A DNA stretch of 58,213 nt from Diaporthe sp. PMI_573 (taxonomy: Eukaryota > Ascomycota > Sordariomycetes > Diaporthales > Diaporthaceae). The stretch covers positions 1 to 58,213 of the forward strand of contig JAJTUP010000166.1 in the NCBI GenBank assembly GCA_021399435.1. Direction: 5' to 3'. The translations under genes and the position numbers were made by a program. Under the pieces are notes generated by a model. It was not told where the DNA came from, ran no database searches, and was given only the letters and a program-made list of their open reading frames with translations. Below, in pieces: positions 1 through 11,764 of this stretch (within the stretch, counting starts at the first letter, position 1; every line of letters starts with the position of its first letter).

Positions 1-731
1 TAGGACAATGAAATAGGACACTGAAATAGGACACTGAAATAGGACACTAAAACGAGACACTGGACACTGAAATAGGACACTGAAATAGGACACTGAAATA
101 GGACACTGAAATAGGACACTGAAATAGGACAGTGAAATGGGACACTATTGGACAGTGAAATAGGACACTGAAATGGGACAGTGAAATAGGACACTGAAAT
201 AGGACACTGAAATGGGACACTAAAACGAGACACTGGACAATGAAATAGGACAATGAAATAGGACACTGAAATAGGACACTGAAATAGGACACTAAAACGA
301 GACACTGGACACTGAAATAGGACACTGAAATAGGACACTGAAATAGGACACTGAAATAGGACAGTGAAATGGGGACACTATTGGACAGTGAAATAGGACA
401 CTGAAATGGGACAGTGAAATAGGACACTGAAATAGGACACTGAAATGGGACACTAAAACGAGACACTGGACACTGAAATAGGACACTGAAATAGGACAGT
501 GAAATGGGACACTAAAACGAGACACTGGACACTGAAATAGGACACTGAAATAGGACAATGAAATAGGACACTGAAATAGGACACTGAAACGAGACACTGG
601 ACACTGAAATAGGACACGTAAATAGGACAGTGAAATAGGACAGTGAAATAGGACACTGAAATAGGACACTGAAATAGGACACTGGACACTGAAATAGGAC
701 ACTGAAATGGGACACTGATAGGACACTGAAA
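1..731. repeat. 13-bp minisatellite array
   Basis: About 56 tandem copies of a unit close to GAAATAGGACACT, with recurrent variants (GGACAGT, GGGACACTATT, AAAACGAGACACT). The variants recur in the same order, which suggests higher-order duplication. The array runs off the left edge of the window. Because 13 is not a multiple of 3, every frame without a stop reads as a 13-residue periodic peptide. The long minus-strand open frames here are therefore products of the repeat, not genes. Confidence 0.95.
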
Positions 732-806
732 CAGGAATTCCCGAGCGCCACTAAAGTGGCTCAAAAATGGGCTTGAAGAATTTGGCAGAATGGGCAAAAA
801 AAGGTT

Positions 807-878
807 GGACTTAGCGGGGTTCTAACCCGCGACCTTAAGAGTCTCAGTCTCACGCTCTACCGATTGAGCTATGAGCCC
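807..878 (-). tRNA. tRNA-like gene or tRNA pseudogene with anticodon-position GAG
   Basis: The minus strand folds as a class I cloverleaf of 72 nt. It has a seven-pair acceptor stem with one C-A mismatch and one G-T pair, a GCTC/GAGC D stem, a TGAGA/TCTTA anticodon stem, a short variable arm AGGTC and a perfect GCGGG/CCCGC T stem. A T7 run typical of Pol III termination follows within a few bases. The loop reads CTGAGAC, placing GAG (Leu) at the anticodon. Leu tRNAs normally have a long variable arm, which is missing here. The T loop is TTCTAAC, not TTCGAAC, so the B box is altered. From memory of fungal tRNA-Lys(CTT), the middle could arise by a 6-nt duplication (TGAGAC) plus a 6-nt loss. 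A degenerate Lys tRNA is my preferred reading. Confidence 0.6.
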
Positions 879-933
879 GATTGTATTTGTCTCACGAAGT
901 CTATTCTATATTACTGAAACAAGTTATCATAAG

Positions 934-2436
934 CTACTCTTTGTAACGTCTCTTCCGTTTTGAATTTTCCGGTTCAGGACTCGGCTCAGCTCGTTCCTTC
1001 CCCTTCCTTGATCGCCTTCCAGTTTGAATAGTTGCAGTACTAGCTCGGGCAGTTGAGGATGATGGATTTGATACATTGTAGATGTCGTCCTGTTGCTCCT
1101 CGAGTTGTGAAGACTCGGCAACAAGTTGATTTGTGGGTGATGATGGTATATCTGCGATCAGATTAAGGTTAGCTTTCTTAGTAAGTAATTTCAAAGAAAT
1201 TAGCATAGTGTAAGACTAGTAGTTTACCAATACTATCCGTCGCGCCGGGTGTTACTTGTCGTTGTGTTTGCGGCGTTGATAGCGCCGCTGGCGAAGGTGA
1301 AACTATTTGGAAGTTTAGCTTAGAGTCAATACTAGGGGAAGCTTAAAAGTGGCTGATCAGTGAACGTACCTGGTTGGTTTGCGGTTTGGGATGAAGACGG
1401 CGTATCGAAACGTCTCGATTTAATGCGCCGGGACGATGGAGTTGTCACACTTGCTGCACTTCCTGTTGAAGTAGACTGTGGTGGAGGAAGCCCGTTCAGC
1501 TGATCCCTACCAATGTGATGCCACATATGAGGAATAATGACTGGAATAGGCATCTGATCGTAGTTGGGCGGTGATGTTGTAAGGAGTGCAGGATTAAGCG
1601 TACCAACTATATGCCCAGTGACATACAGCCAGTCTCTATCATGTAACATACTGTTCTTGCTCCAGCTTGCACAGCGATATTTCCAGGGAGCATCTCTAAG
1701 CGGAAAGAAGACGAGGACATGATGCATATAGTAGAATGCATTTTTTGCACCGGTAGCTGGTGTTTGGATGTATGTGCTCAAGCGAACAAAGCAGTATCCG
1801 TTTTGTTGTCCAATCGGCCAGTGGGGTGATGGTTTTATTGTGAACATAGTCTTGTCGATAGGGCCACAAAAGCTTGCGATTGGAGACTGAATGGGGCAAT
1901 TTTCCACGTCCTGCCCGTTGAGTTCATCGAGTTGTGATGCATCCCGAGGTGCAATCCTATATTAAAGTTAGTTCTGATCAGAGGGAAGAGAGTGGTTGGT
2001 TATTTACTTACGGCTGAAACATCCTGTCCTTAGGTAGGAGGAGTGGCATGGACGCAGGTGGAAGCCCGATCTGGGAAGCGCGCTGTACTGGAAAGCTGTA
2101 CGGCATAAAGGACCCCGTTATTTGAAACCATTGATCATCTTCGTTATTGATCTTGGGCATCCCGCTGTCAAACGGGGAATAGCATATGACCTTCACATTC
2201 ATGCCACCTGGGCTCTTGTCATAGAGCAGGTGGATATAGTGTTGATCAATGAAGGTCGGAGGGCAGAAGGAGAACGGAATAGTCGCAGAGAAGCTGCCGT
2301 AGTTGACATCTTGGTTGTCTGGGAGGACAGTTTCGACGTCCATAATTTCTGCAATCACCGTGACATCCAAGCTGGACCCAAGAACACCTGGGGCGTTTTG
2401 CTTCTCGTATTTCGGCAATGGGGTAACGACGTCCAT
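934..2436 (-). CDS. Helitron-linked protein, possibly single-strand DNA-binding (OB-fold-like)
   Basis: A four-exon gene of 434 residues read from the minus strand: exons 2436-2012, 1956-1370, 1302-1228 and 1151-934. All three introns have GT..AG ends (GTAAGT, GTACGT, GTAAAC donors; a CTAAC branch in the first), and the phases join exactly. No in-frame stop occurs. The first ATG is at 2436; upstream in-frame codons have no ATG. The body has alternating beta-rich stretches, such as residues reading CFVRLSTYIQ, then a tyrosine-rich strand, then WLYVTGHIVG. This is the texture of OB-fold proteins, but that is inference. The tail is low complexity and ends in basic clusters (RRSRKGK and KRKRR) like nuclear localisation signals. 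It is transcribed divergently from the Rep-helicase, so a shared promoter in 2437-3171 and a role in handling the single-stranded transposition intermediate are plausible. An unrelated captured host gene is the alternative. Confidence 0.65.
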
Positions 2437-3171
2437 GATCAAGAGCAACAAGTGTGAGGACAGTGTAGGTAGTCGTTGAATTGTTATAAGTGAATACTGA
2501 TGGTGTCACATTCAATGTGATTTGTGTATTTCTTCATTGATCATGAGTTGTTGAAGGCCGTTGTGTTGGTGACTGGGTATTAGTATATAGGATGATGTTG
2601 GGTGACAACGTTTGTGGGAAAGGGCTAAGTAACCAGTCCTGATCAGATTGGAACGATATCATTCGTGTTGCAATATTCGGATTCGGTTGTTGTTTTCCTT
2701 TACTCCGTCTTGCTAAGCACAAGGTTTCAAAGTCAGTCTGACACCGTCCGGAAGTTTTAAAGTCGACTGATCAATCCATGTGTTCTACCAGTCGCGATCT
2801 GCGTAATCCAGCGATGTGGTATTTGAATTCCGCATTATTTTAGGTTGGCCAGTGGGAGTACGTCCTGTCGAGATAAACGCAGCTGCCGATTCAGTTTGAT
2901 ATGCATGAGGTGGTCTTACGGCTGGGGTAACAGAAACCAGCTAGTTTCGGGTTCAGCTCGTCGGCAGCTCGATCGTCATTATCTCCACTCGGCAGTTCGA
3001 GGACGCCAAGCATTTATTTTAGGATATTGCGGCAGCCACTTGTAGTAGGTAAATAGTTTCGGCCAATTGGCAACCCTTTGTTTATTCATATGCAAGTTAT
3101 GTCATTTTTCACTGTTATCTCTGATCAATACACCATTTCGAAGTTTTACGCACAATTCTTTAGTTATCACG

Positions 3172-6100
3172 ATGTTGACAAACACTTGGCGAGTCCAGTT
3201 GAACGGGCAGAGTTGGCGTAACTCTCCAGAAAACAGAGCTGCAGCTGAGGAAGCTGCATATGACAACAGCACTGCTACAGCTGCCGCTGATGCCCCCATC
3301 AGATATAGCCGCCGGCCGTTGTCTACTTTACAAACATCATGGCAGGCCTTTTCCATCGCCTCCCGTCACCATTCATATCAACTTGCATCTAATATCGACC
3401 GAATGTCATCTGATGAGTGGCATACGTTATTTCAATCCGCCCAAGAACCTCTAATACAACCGAGGATTGAAGCTATTGCAAATCTAGTACAGAAAATTCG
3501 TCAGGACTTCGACGACGAGAAAGATGCATCTGATCGGAACGACTGGTGCAACGAGGTCCCACGGCAATTAAAATTAGATACGGTCAAGTCATACTTGACA
3601 GCCATGTACGACAAGACGACAATGTGTACTGTGACATGTGCGACTTGTCAGGTGAAAACAGCGCCAGAGGATACGGAGAGGCTGCAATGGGAAGCCGAAA
3701 TGTCACGACCACTTAAGGAGTTCTTTTCAACCAAACTAGCCTGCCGCCAATGCTTCCCTGCCGATCAAAGTCCTGGCGACGCAATTGTGTGTACTAGCTG
3801 CTATCAGAGCATACAAGCTGGCAAGCCACCGTTCAACTGTGGAGGGGACCTTCGATTTATCACATGTACCCATTTACATCCAAGGGAACTGAGTGATCTT
3901 ACTATTGCCGAGGAAAGGCTGATCAGTCTGAATACACCGTATGGGTATATTACAAGGTACTGTCGACCCGCCACCGCTGGAACATCGTGGCATTTTCGTC
4001 AACACAAGAAAGGGCATATAACTGTTTTTATCAACGACGTCGAAAGTCTTACTGCTACAGTCCTACCTCATCCTCTGATCAAAATAATGGAATCAATTCG
4101 AGTCTGTTGGAGTGGACCAGCAGTTCCTTCTGCTGTTGACCTCAGCAAGCTTATGTCTGTCCGACGGCACAAAGTTATTGAGGCGTTGCGTTGGAAGAAG
4201 CAGAATGACCCGTTGTATAGCGAGGTGCAGATTGATGAGGCATTGATATCGTCATGGGATATTGACCCAGTCACATCAGTCCCTGACATCGTTTGGTCTC
4301 ATCTTGAGCACATTGACGATTCTCTCGTTTCCGATATTCGCAGTGCGCCAGTTACTTCCGGGGTAGATAGAGCTGATCAGGACGACAGCTTGGATAATGA
4401 TGTGGAAGGTATGCTGGATGAGGTTGTCGAAAACATCGTTAGTGAGAGCACAGGTATGCATGGTGCTGGAGGCAGGTCCAGCGATGGAGGTAATAATTTG
4501 GAAGGGTTGGTTGAGGAGGTAACTGCTAATATTATGTCGAGTGGGTTATATCCCCTAGAAGGGGATGGGATCCATCCTGAGGCTGATCGGCTCGATTTCA
4601 TTTGCGACGCTTTAGCTGGTCATTCAATGGCCAGCTCAGGAAACGATCAGTCGAATGGGACAGGCTATGAGCCATTTATTAACGTTGGTCGAAGCGGTCG
4701 CTTTGCTGACAGCTTTGCTCCAGACTTCTGGGCGAAGACATTCGCAGTATTATTTCCGCGTGGTTTAGGTGGGCCAAAATCAACACAGGCTATGGTTCCC
4801 GTGGATGGAGTAGTGTTGACCCCACCGCGGCTTACTCTCCGGCAGTGGCTGGCGATTGTTTTACGCCAGAGTGGTGGAAGTTTTGCAACACATCCAGCCT
4901 TCGCCTTTTTAGCATTTGATATGCTATTACGTTCGACAAACCGACAAATCAGTACAGCAAGAATGCGCAGAACTGATTACAGCCGTCTAATGACTTTACA
5001 CAGAGATATTTTACAGGACCGGGATCGACTGGAGCGCGCCCGTACTGAGTTGAAGGATAACGGCTGGACCACTGATCGGGAAGTGGCATCGTTGTTGCGA
5101 GAGCTTTCTGTTTTTGGTCGCAAGCACCCGTTTTCCAGGGAAGCTAGACAGAGGTCAAGGGTACGCATCGAATCGTTCTGCGTCTCGACTGGATTACCGG
5201 CAGTGTGGTTCACTGTGAACCCAAACGACATCGACCACCCTGTCCGTATTGAGCTCAGCAACCATCGTCTTTTCGACCGGCAGACAACCCAGCTTTTTAA
5301 TAGCATTGTTCTAGACGGACTACAACCATCAGTCCAGGCGAACAGCGACCCTGTCAGTGCAGCACAATTCTTCCATAGGGAGATGGAGTGTTTTTTCCGT
5401 CACTATGTCCGTGTCGGGGAGCCGTCGATCTTTGGCCGCGTGAAGCATTATATTGGGTTGTCTGAGACAAATGAGAGACACTCTCTACACATGCATGGTC
5501 TGATTTGGCTCTATGGGGGTTTTTCCATACCTCTGATCGCAGAGACGCTTCGAGGATCAGAAGATGAGACTTTCCGACTGAAGTTGACGTCTTTCCTTGA
5601 GAATCTTATCAGACAAGATCTTGACTATGATGCGGGTCGCAATATGCGCAAGGAGAACGATCTACAGGATATCGACTGGGACATGATCAACGACAACATA
5701 CGTCTAGATCAAAACTTTGAGGACCAAGCCAACTTTTGTGCATATTGCAGGCAGGTCCACACACATACTTTTACCTGTGTCAAGCACATTGTCCCGAAAG
5801 AGGTCGAAGCAAGGTTAAACGGTGGTAGTGATCAACCAGAGGCTAAGTCCGCACGGCGGAACAAACAACGAGAGCTAAACGGGGCCATTTGTCGGTTCAA
5901 GCTCCCACAGCCTCTTGTGCCAACTACCTACGTTGATAAGCATGGTGTTGTACACCTCAAGCGAAATCATACTATGGTGAACAAGTTTAATCAAACTATG
6001 GCTATGGGTTTGCGGCACAACCACGATATCGATTTTATCTTTACACGGTCTCGTGCGTTCGCACTATCGCAGTATATTATGTACTACGCGACGAAAGCTC

Positions 6101-9100
6101 GCCTTCCTATCGGGGCTGGTGTTACTGCTGTACTAGCCTTACAGAAGCACACCGCTGATCAGGATAGACAGCTGCCACGGATTAGCGCTGACGCCAATAA
6201 CTCACCACCAGAGATATCAAGACGGTTCTGGATGCAGTTGGCGAATCGTGTTCAGAGCGAGATTGAAGTTTCTGCTGTTGAGGTATGTAGTTCCTTGCTC
6301 AGTCTACCAACTGAATATTGTGATGTTCAGGACGAAGACTGGTCGTATTTGAACTTGAATGTACTGTTTTGGCAACTTCTTAGTAGGTGGCCCTATCTGC
6401 CGGACATGTCCGTGGGTGAAGGCAATGACGTTAGCAGCGCAGATCGTGTTACTATTGGTGCAAATGGGCGGTACTTATCAACTGTAGATGCCTATGAGCA
6501 CCGAGGTCCGCTGTTGAGGGACTTTTCGCTTTACGAGTATGCTATGGCTGTGAAGGTTGTCAAGCTGAGGTCGCGACAGATTCCGAGGGGGGACAGGCAG
6601 ATCCCATTTGAGACTGATGATAAGGTAGTCAGGACCTTTGTACAAGAGCTGCGATCAGAGCATTCCTTGTCCACTGTGTCTCTAGCAGGGGTTGCTGCAC
6701 TATTCAGCCCAAGCAGTAGTCACATGGAAATCAGCAGGTACGTTATTGCGGACGAGTCTTTAGATTAGGAATACTTTTTATTACGGTTACATTGATCGCT
6801 ACAAACCGGATACTAAGTACTAACAAAGGGATCGATAGACCGGCTGTCACCAAACTTGGTCTTTTTGTTCCATGGCAAGATTTTATGAGTCAACATGGAG
6901 TTGATCTAGATGAACTTTGGGATACCTTCGCCGAGACTCTCAGCCCTCCACTGCAACAAGTTGTTGTTAATATCAACTCGCTTCGGTTCAGCAAAGAGGA
7001 TGCAGCCCAGGACAGGCAGATCAGAGAAAAGGAGAACCTCGACGAACCAGATTATATCGACGTCACATCTGGCAATCCTGGGAATAGCAATTCACACAAT
7101 GGTTGGGCTGATCAGAGCCCCGAGAATCTCGCTATGGCAGTATCTGCCGTAGAAAGGCATATCGGCGACGCCGCGTCCCTGGGTATCAACAACCTGAATC
7201 AACTAAACACGGCAACTGAGCAGACCCTACATCACTTTGATCATCTAGCGAACAACCCAGAGGCATATTTGTTAGAGAGTCAACTTGACATCTATGACGT
7301 GCCTAATAATGAAGACTTTGGAGTTCACAACTGGGCTCAGCATATCACTGCCAGCGACGTCAGCTCGTTCGCCAAGTCCCAATCAAAGACTGAAGCAGAA
7401 ATGGCCAGCAGTATCGCATCCAGAGAGCAGCGAGAATCAGATATTCATGGGTCAAGTCATTCAGAGGGTGAAAGAAGTGAAGAAAGTAGACGAGACGGCT
7501 GGTTTGGCCCTGATCAGAGGACTCAGCTTACCCTGGGTCGAACGATGTCGTACCGAGAAGCTGGGGAGATTTCGGCAGGGTTGTGGACCTTGAACAAGCA
7601 CCAAGCTCTCGCACTACATCTTCCTCTGAAATTCCTCGATGAGCAGTCCCAGATTCCATCAGGTCAGCCTGGGAAGCAAATTCGGCAATATATTGGTGGC
7701 GAGGGCGGTACGGGCAAAACGCAGGTCCTTCATGCTCTCAAAGATGCATTTCGCATTAAGGGTGAAGGGTATGCTATAGAGATGACGGCATCATCAGCTA
7801 TCGCTGCATCCAAGATTGGGGGTCGTACAGTTCATTCTGCAGTTGGTTTGCGGCGCGACGAAAACCAGGAAAGGAATGGCAAGCAGACGGCCTCTGGTGA
7901 CGATATGGCGAGGTGGAAGCACAAAGTTGCCTTGGTCATTGATGAGATCAGCATGCTGGGGAGCACAACTCTTGTCGACATTGATCTGCGCCTAAGAACA
8001 CTCCGATCAGACACAAGGCCATTTGGCGGCATTCCTATTGTTCTGTTTTCTGGGGACTTTTACCAATTTGGCCCGGTAAACGACACCTCCGTTTTGATCA
8101 GACCTGGGACCAATCGGTATATGCGCAACAATTCAGACGTGGACAGAGTTGCGAAGCAGCAAAAAGGGTTCTATCTATTCAAGGATCGCGGAAACGTTGT
8201 GATGCTAAGGCAACAGGTTCGGGCTAGCAGCTGCCCACAGTTGCGAGGTCTGCTTAACCGGTTTCGCAGAGGAGAACAGACTGAAGACGATTATAAGCAA
8301 CTTTGCGAACGTGCTCACAGACCTTCACCTTGGGTATTAGGTCAAGAGGATGCCAAGATGTTAACGCCTATTAACGTTGAACGATGGCCTCAAAACCTTG
8401 CTTCTGCACTTGAATGGGGGGCAGCTCACAACAAGCATATCTCCCTCTTCCTCTCATCCCACGATTGGCCAAAAGGGACTAGCAAAGTGTCCCAGAGCGA
8501 TATTGCAGCTATTCTTGCACATGGCGACAACTCGAAGATTAAGATTCCTAGTCTACTTCCAGTTGGCATAGGGATGCCTATGATGTTGACAATGAACCTT
8601 CACAAGTATTTGGGTATAGTGAACGGCGCCGAAGTAGAGGCAGTTTGTGTTATACCTGATCCTAAGTTTCCTGGATTTCCTCTAGGCGCCTCAACAACAC
8701 TTCACCTTGGGCCACCATTAGCTGTGATTATCCAATCTCCAGCTTTTGATCAGCTTGAAATACCTGGTCTGCCACCTGGAATGGCCTGCATTTCGCGGTC
8801 TAAGATAACAATAACGCCGTCGATGCTCAGGGAGGTGCCTTCCGGTGCTAGTGTGGTCAGGACAGGTTGTCTGATCACTCCGGCCTTTGCAATGACAGAT
8901 ATGAAGGGCCAAGGAATGACGACAAACAAGCTCCTAGCTCAACTACGGGGTCGGCAGAAACATAGCGGAGAATGGGACAAATGCGACTTCATGAGCGCTT
9001 ATGTCCAGCTTTCCCGAGCCACATCTTGGCACGCTATCTGGCTTGCAAGTGAGCCCCGAAGACAGGACTTTTTGGATAATAAAGTCCCGGAGGAGTTTGC

Positions 9101-9305
9101 ATTTGGTGTGGAAAGACTGGAACGAGAATCCCGGGACACTATCAGGGAGTTTTCGGAAGCTGCTTCAACTGAGGATGACAGGAATTGGTTATCATGGTGG
9201 CATTCCTTCCCAGAGTCGACAAATCAAGGGAATCCTAATGGAGGTGATCAACCAGCTGAGTTTAACAACGAGGGGCCAATGCTACATCTGAGTAAATTTA
9301 ATTAA
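3172..9305 (+). CDS. Helitron Rep-helicase (RepHel) transposase, apparently complete
   Basis: Two exons, 3172-6737 and 6839-9305, give 2010 residues. The intron (6738-6838) has donor GTACGT and branch TACTAAC, with acceptor GATAG 11 nt later; the frame joins exactly. The first in-frame ATG is at 3172. Residues about 150-240 carry several CxxC pairs. A Helitron-like N-terminal region follows, with the HUH metal-binding motif HMHGLIW at about residue 773. The two-tyrosine region YIMYYATK spans about 968-975. The second exon encodes a PIF1-type SF1 helicase: Walker A GGEGGTGKTQ at about 1475, Walker B VIDEIS at about 1555, GDFYQFGPV, and the motif VI stretch QLSRATS at about 1912. In this family Rep nicks and joins DNA for rolling-circle transposition and the helicase unwinds it. 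I see no stop, frameshift or missing catalytic residue, so the copy may be autonomous. Confidence 0.93.
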
Positions 9306-9608
9306 CCCGGTCGAGGTAAACAGGGCGAGAAATGGTCCGTCCTGATCAGGCAAACAACATGAGCAATGTTTCTTTGTTCCCTCAAGGCGCAGATCAGGAT
9401 CGGCCACAAAACTCAGAGGGTTTGGAGAACAAGGCCGCCACAGCGCAGCCTCGTCAATCTCGACAATCTCGGATTCGAGGCTATGGTCAATCTTCTTCCA
9501 CCAGTCGAGTACACCGACGAGTACGGAAACATGCATGGCGTAGGGAGGGCCCAAGTTCTTGAATATCTTAATTATAATATTACAGTACTTCTGATCAGAA
9601 TGGCTCTT

Positions 9609-10579
9609 TTAAATATTTTTGGTTCCATCGTCTGCTAGTGATGACAACACAATGTTACTTGTATGTGCTGATGAGTAATACCTGCGAAGTGCAACCACCA
9701 AGCCTAGCCGTTCAGCCAAGTTATTAATCTCGCACTTCAGCTGCTTTATAACAAGATCCACATCTTCAGTATCCAGATCAGCAAGGAAACCGTACTCCGG
9801 TAGTGTATTTTTTACCCAATCACCGAAACCTGGTGGGGGGTGGAGTCGTATCAGTTGACATGTAAATACTTGTCTATCTAGTTTGTGAATCTGTGTTAAT
9901 AATAGATCAAGTTTGATGTTTAGACTCGTGTCCTCCAGGGCGTTTGGTTCCAGTATGTCTGGGGGAAATGGAATAGGAAGAGTTGTTAGACGAAGGGGAT
10001 TCATTTGTCGACATGGTCTAATTCGAGGAGCCTGACCTAATAAAGATTGAAACTATTATTTAGCAACGTTGATCAGATAAACAGATATGATAAACGGCAA
10101 CTTACTTTCTCGAAACGAGCATTTAGAGCCTAGGCCGTTATAATAGCAATTTGCACAAGCACCCTGTGTTGTGTTGTCCACATCGGCATGGGTTGATACC
10201 ACACACTCTACCCACAGTCCGTGGCCCTGCCGGCATGTCCTACACCGCTGTTGGGGGATCTCTCCGCTTATTTGTATAAAAAGGGCGAGGATGTTTTGTG
10301 GCTTTTTGGTGCTGAATATCGCAGCGCGCTTAGGACTTGGGTTTGGACGGGGGTCTCGTTGTACGACTGCAGCATCTAGAGGAGCGGAAGATTTGGATGT
10401 AGAGAAATCGAAGGAGGTAGGCAGGATGCCTCGCTGCAAGGCATAATGTCTACAACCTAAGTAACAATATGATTTAGTAATGGGTTCAGGTACTGTTTTC
10501 GTACTGATCAGAGGCAATCTCTGAAAGACCAAGGCTGGGACGTACCTATGCTCCCGACATGTCCATTTGAGGCTGCCAT
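9609..10579 (-). CDS. Cys-rich protein resembling the fungal DUF3716 type, Helitron-linked
   Basis: Three exons on the minus strand (10579-10546, 10456-10106, 10036-9609) join in phase to 270 residues. Donors are GTACGT and GTAAGT; acceptors are TTACTTAG and TTTATTAG. The middle exon has a cysteine module: RCRTCRQGHG, then WVECVV, then GACANCYYNG and SKCSF. Its order of CxxC, W..C, CANC and C matches the fungal DUF3716 type as I remember it, probably a zinc-binding module. The last exon is helical and acidic, with no recognised domain. The ATG at 10579 is the only one in frame nearby, but the frame is open further upstream to about 10708 and reads plausibly as protein, so the true start may lie in an earlier exon. 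The function is unknown. It points towards the end of the Rep-helicase gene, 300 bp away. Confidence 0.6.
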
Positions 10580-11278
10580 TAGCGAAGCTACAAGTCGAAT
10601 GGTGTAGGGCTTGTACTCCAGGGCATCAGCGTAGCACGAGTAGAGCAGAATGGACCTTATCAGGTGTAATGAAGCAATGTAGATAGGATCAGTGATGGAT
10701 GGCGACAAAAATAAAGACGGGTTGAGTTGGGTGGGCCAAATCGAAAGAGAAGATGCACAAATAAAACGGAGCTAATGCGGAGTAGATGTTTCAGTGCGAT
10801 CACGTAAAGGTAAAGAACCAATCAAGTTTTCAGCTGTTATTCAACAGCATTGCCCTCGGCAAGAGTCGGAAGGTTCAGACTGGGATCAGGGCATAGGTAT
10901 GTACTAACATCGCACCACTACATCTCCTAACATCCCTGCACTGATCGAGGGATTGTGGATATGACGTACACGATCGGATAATTATTTATCGTGTTTAGGG
11001 TGTCGTGGGTCCTTGATTTTGCAACTCGGTGCTTACACTCGCTGTTATATTGATTCGAAGCAAGGGAATTAAGTCAAGGTTGGTTTGGTCGAGTTAAAAT
11101 TTTTGAAGTAAGGTACCTTGCAGCTTCACAACCATGCCATGATCAGTACCAATATTATTACGGCATTGTACATTGCGATGTCTGATCAGATCTGAGAAAG
11201 CAATCGTTTATTGTGTGAGTAGAGTTGAAAATCATCGCGGCCCATACTTCCGCACCACCGCCTTTGTCTTTGGTATGC

Positions 11279-11764
11279 TCACGCCCGATGTCGAATCTCA
11301 CAGCCAATGATCGCTGTGCTGCCGTGTCGTTCCAAAATTTCTGATGCTTCGTCCTCTGCAACCCTCAGCAGCTGTTGCTGTCTATTATCGTCCCCATCAT
11401 CCTGACCAACCTTGCGTTCCGTCACTTCCCACACCTGCCTGATCGCTGCAGTGACCTCTTACTCCCAAGCTTGCAGTGGTGTGTCCTCCACTGCTTTCGG
11501 TCGTGGTCGATACCCACGGATTTCGTAGTACGCTCTCTCCCGAGTCTCATCGTAATCCAGGGGAGTCGAGGCTTGACAAGTCTTGCCAAGGTTCATGACA
11601 CACGGGGGCATGCCTTCGAACTCGTTTGCCATGGACGGAACGGCTTCTCGTACACCTTCAATGTCGCTGTGTTTGTTGAAGGTGCACTCATGGCCCTCAA
11701 CATGGTAGATGCAATTGACAGGACGCCAAGAGTGCTCGGGATCAGCGACGCCGCGACCGTGAGG
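11279..11764 (-). pseudogene. Unrecognised minus-strand coding remnant or spliced exon(s)
   Basis: Read on the minus strand from 11764 to the TGA at 11281-11279, this frame has protein-like composition (stretches such as HVEGHECTFNKHSD and YDETRERAYYEIRGY, then a charged helical end). It is interrupted only by TAA at 11461-11459. Its upstream limit is TAG at 11767-11765, which sits in TCCTTCTTAG and looks like a 3' splice site. The internal TAA follows GGGA and begins GTAAGA, a possible donor. It could also be a CAA to TAA change, the transition expected from RIP. So this is either a two-exon piece of a gene or a lightly mutated one. A longer open frame on the opposite strand (11375-11911) has less convincing composition. 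Confidence 0.4.

Noticed and set aside
47..797. Several overlapping minus-strand open frames rich in SVSYFSVLFQCPI
   Set aside because: They are translations of the 13-bp tandem repeat and recur in every frame.
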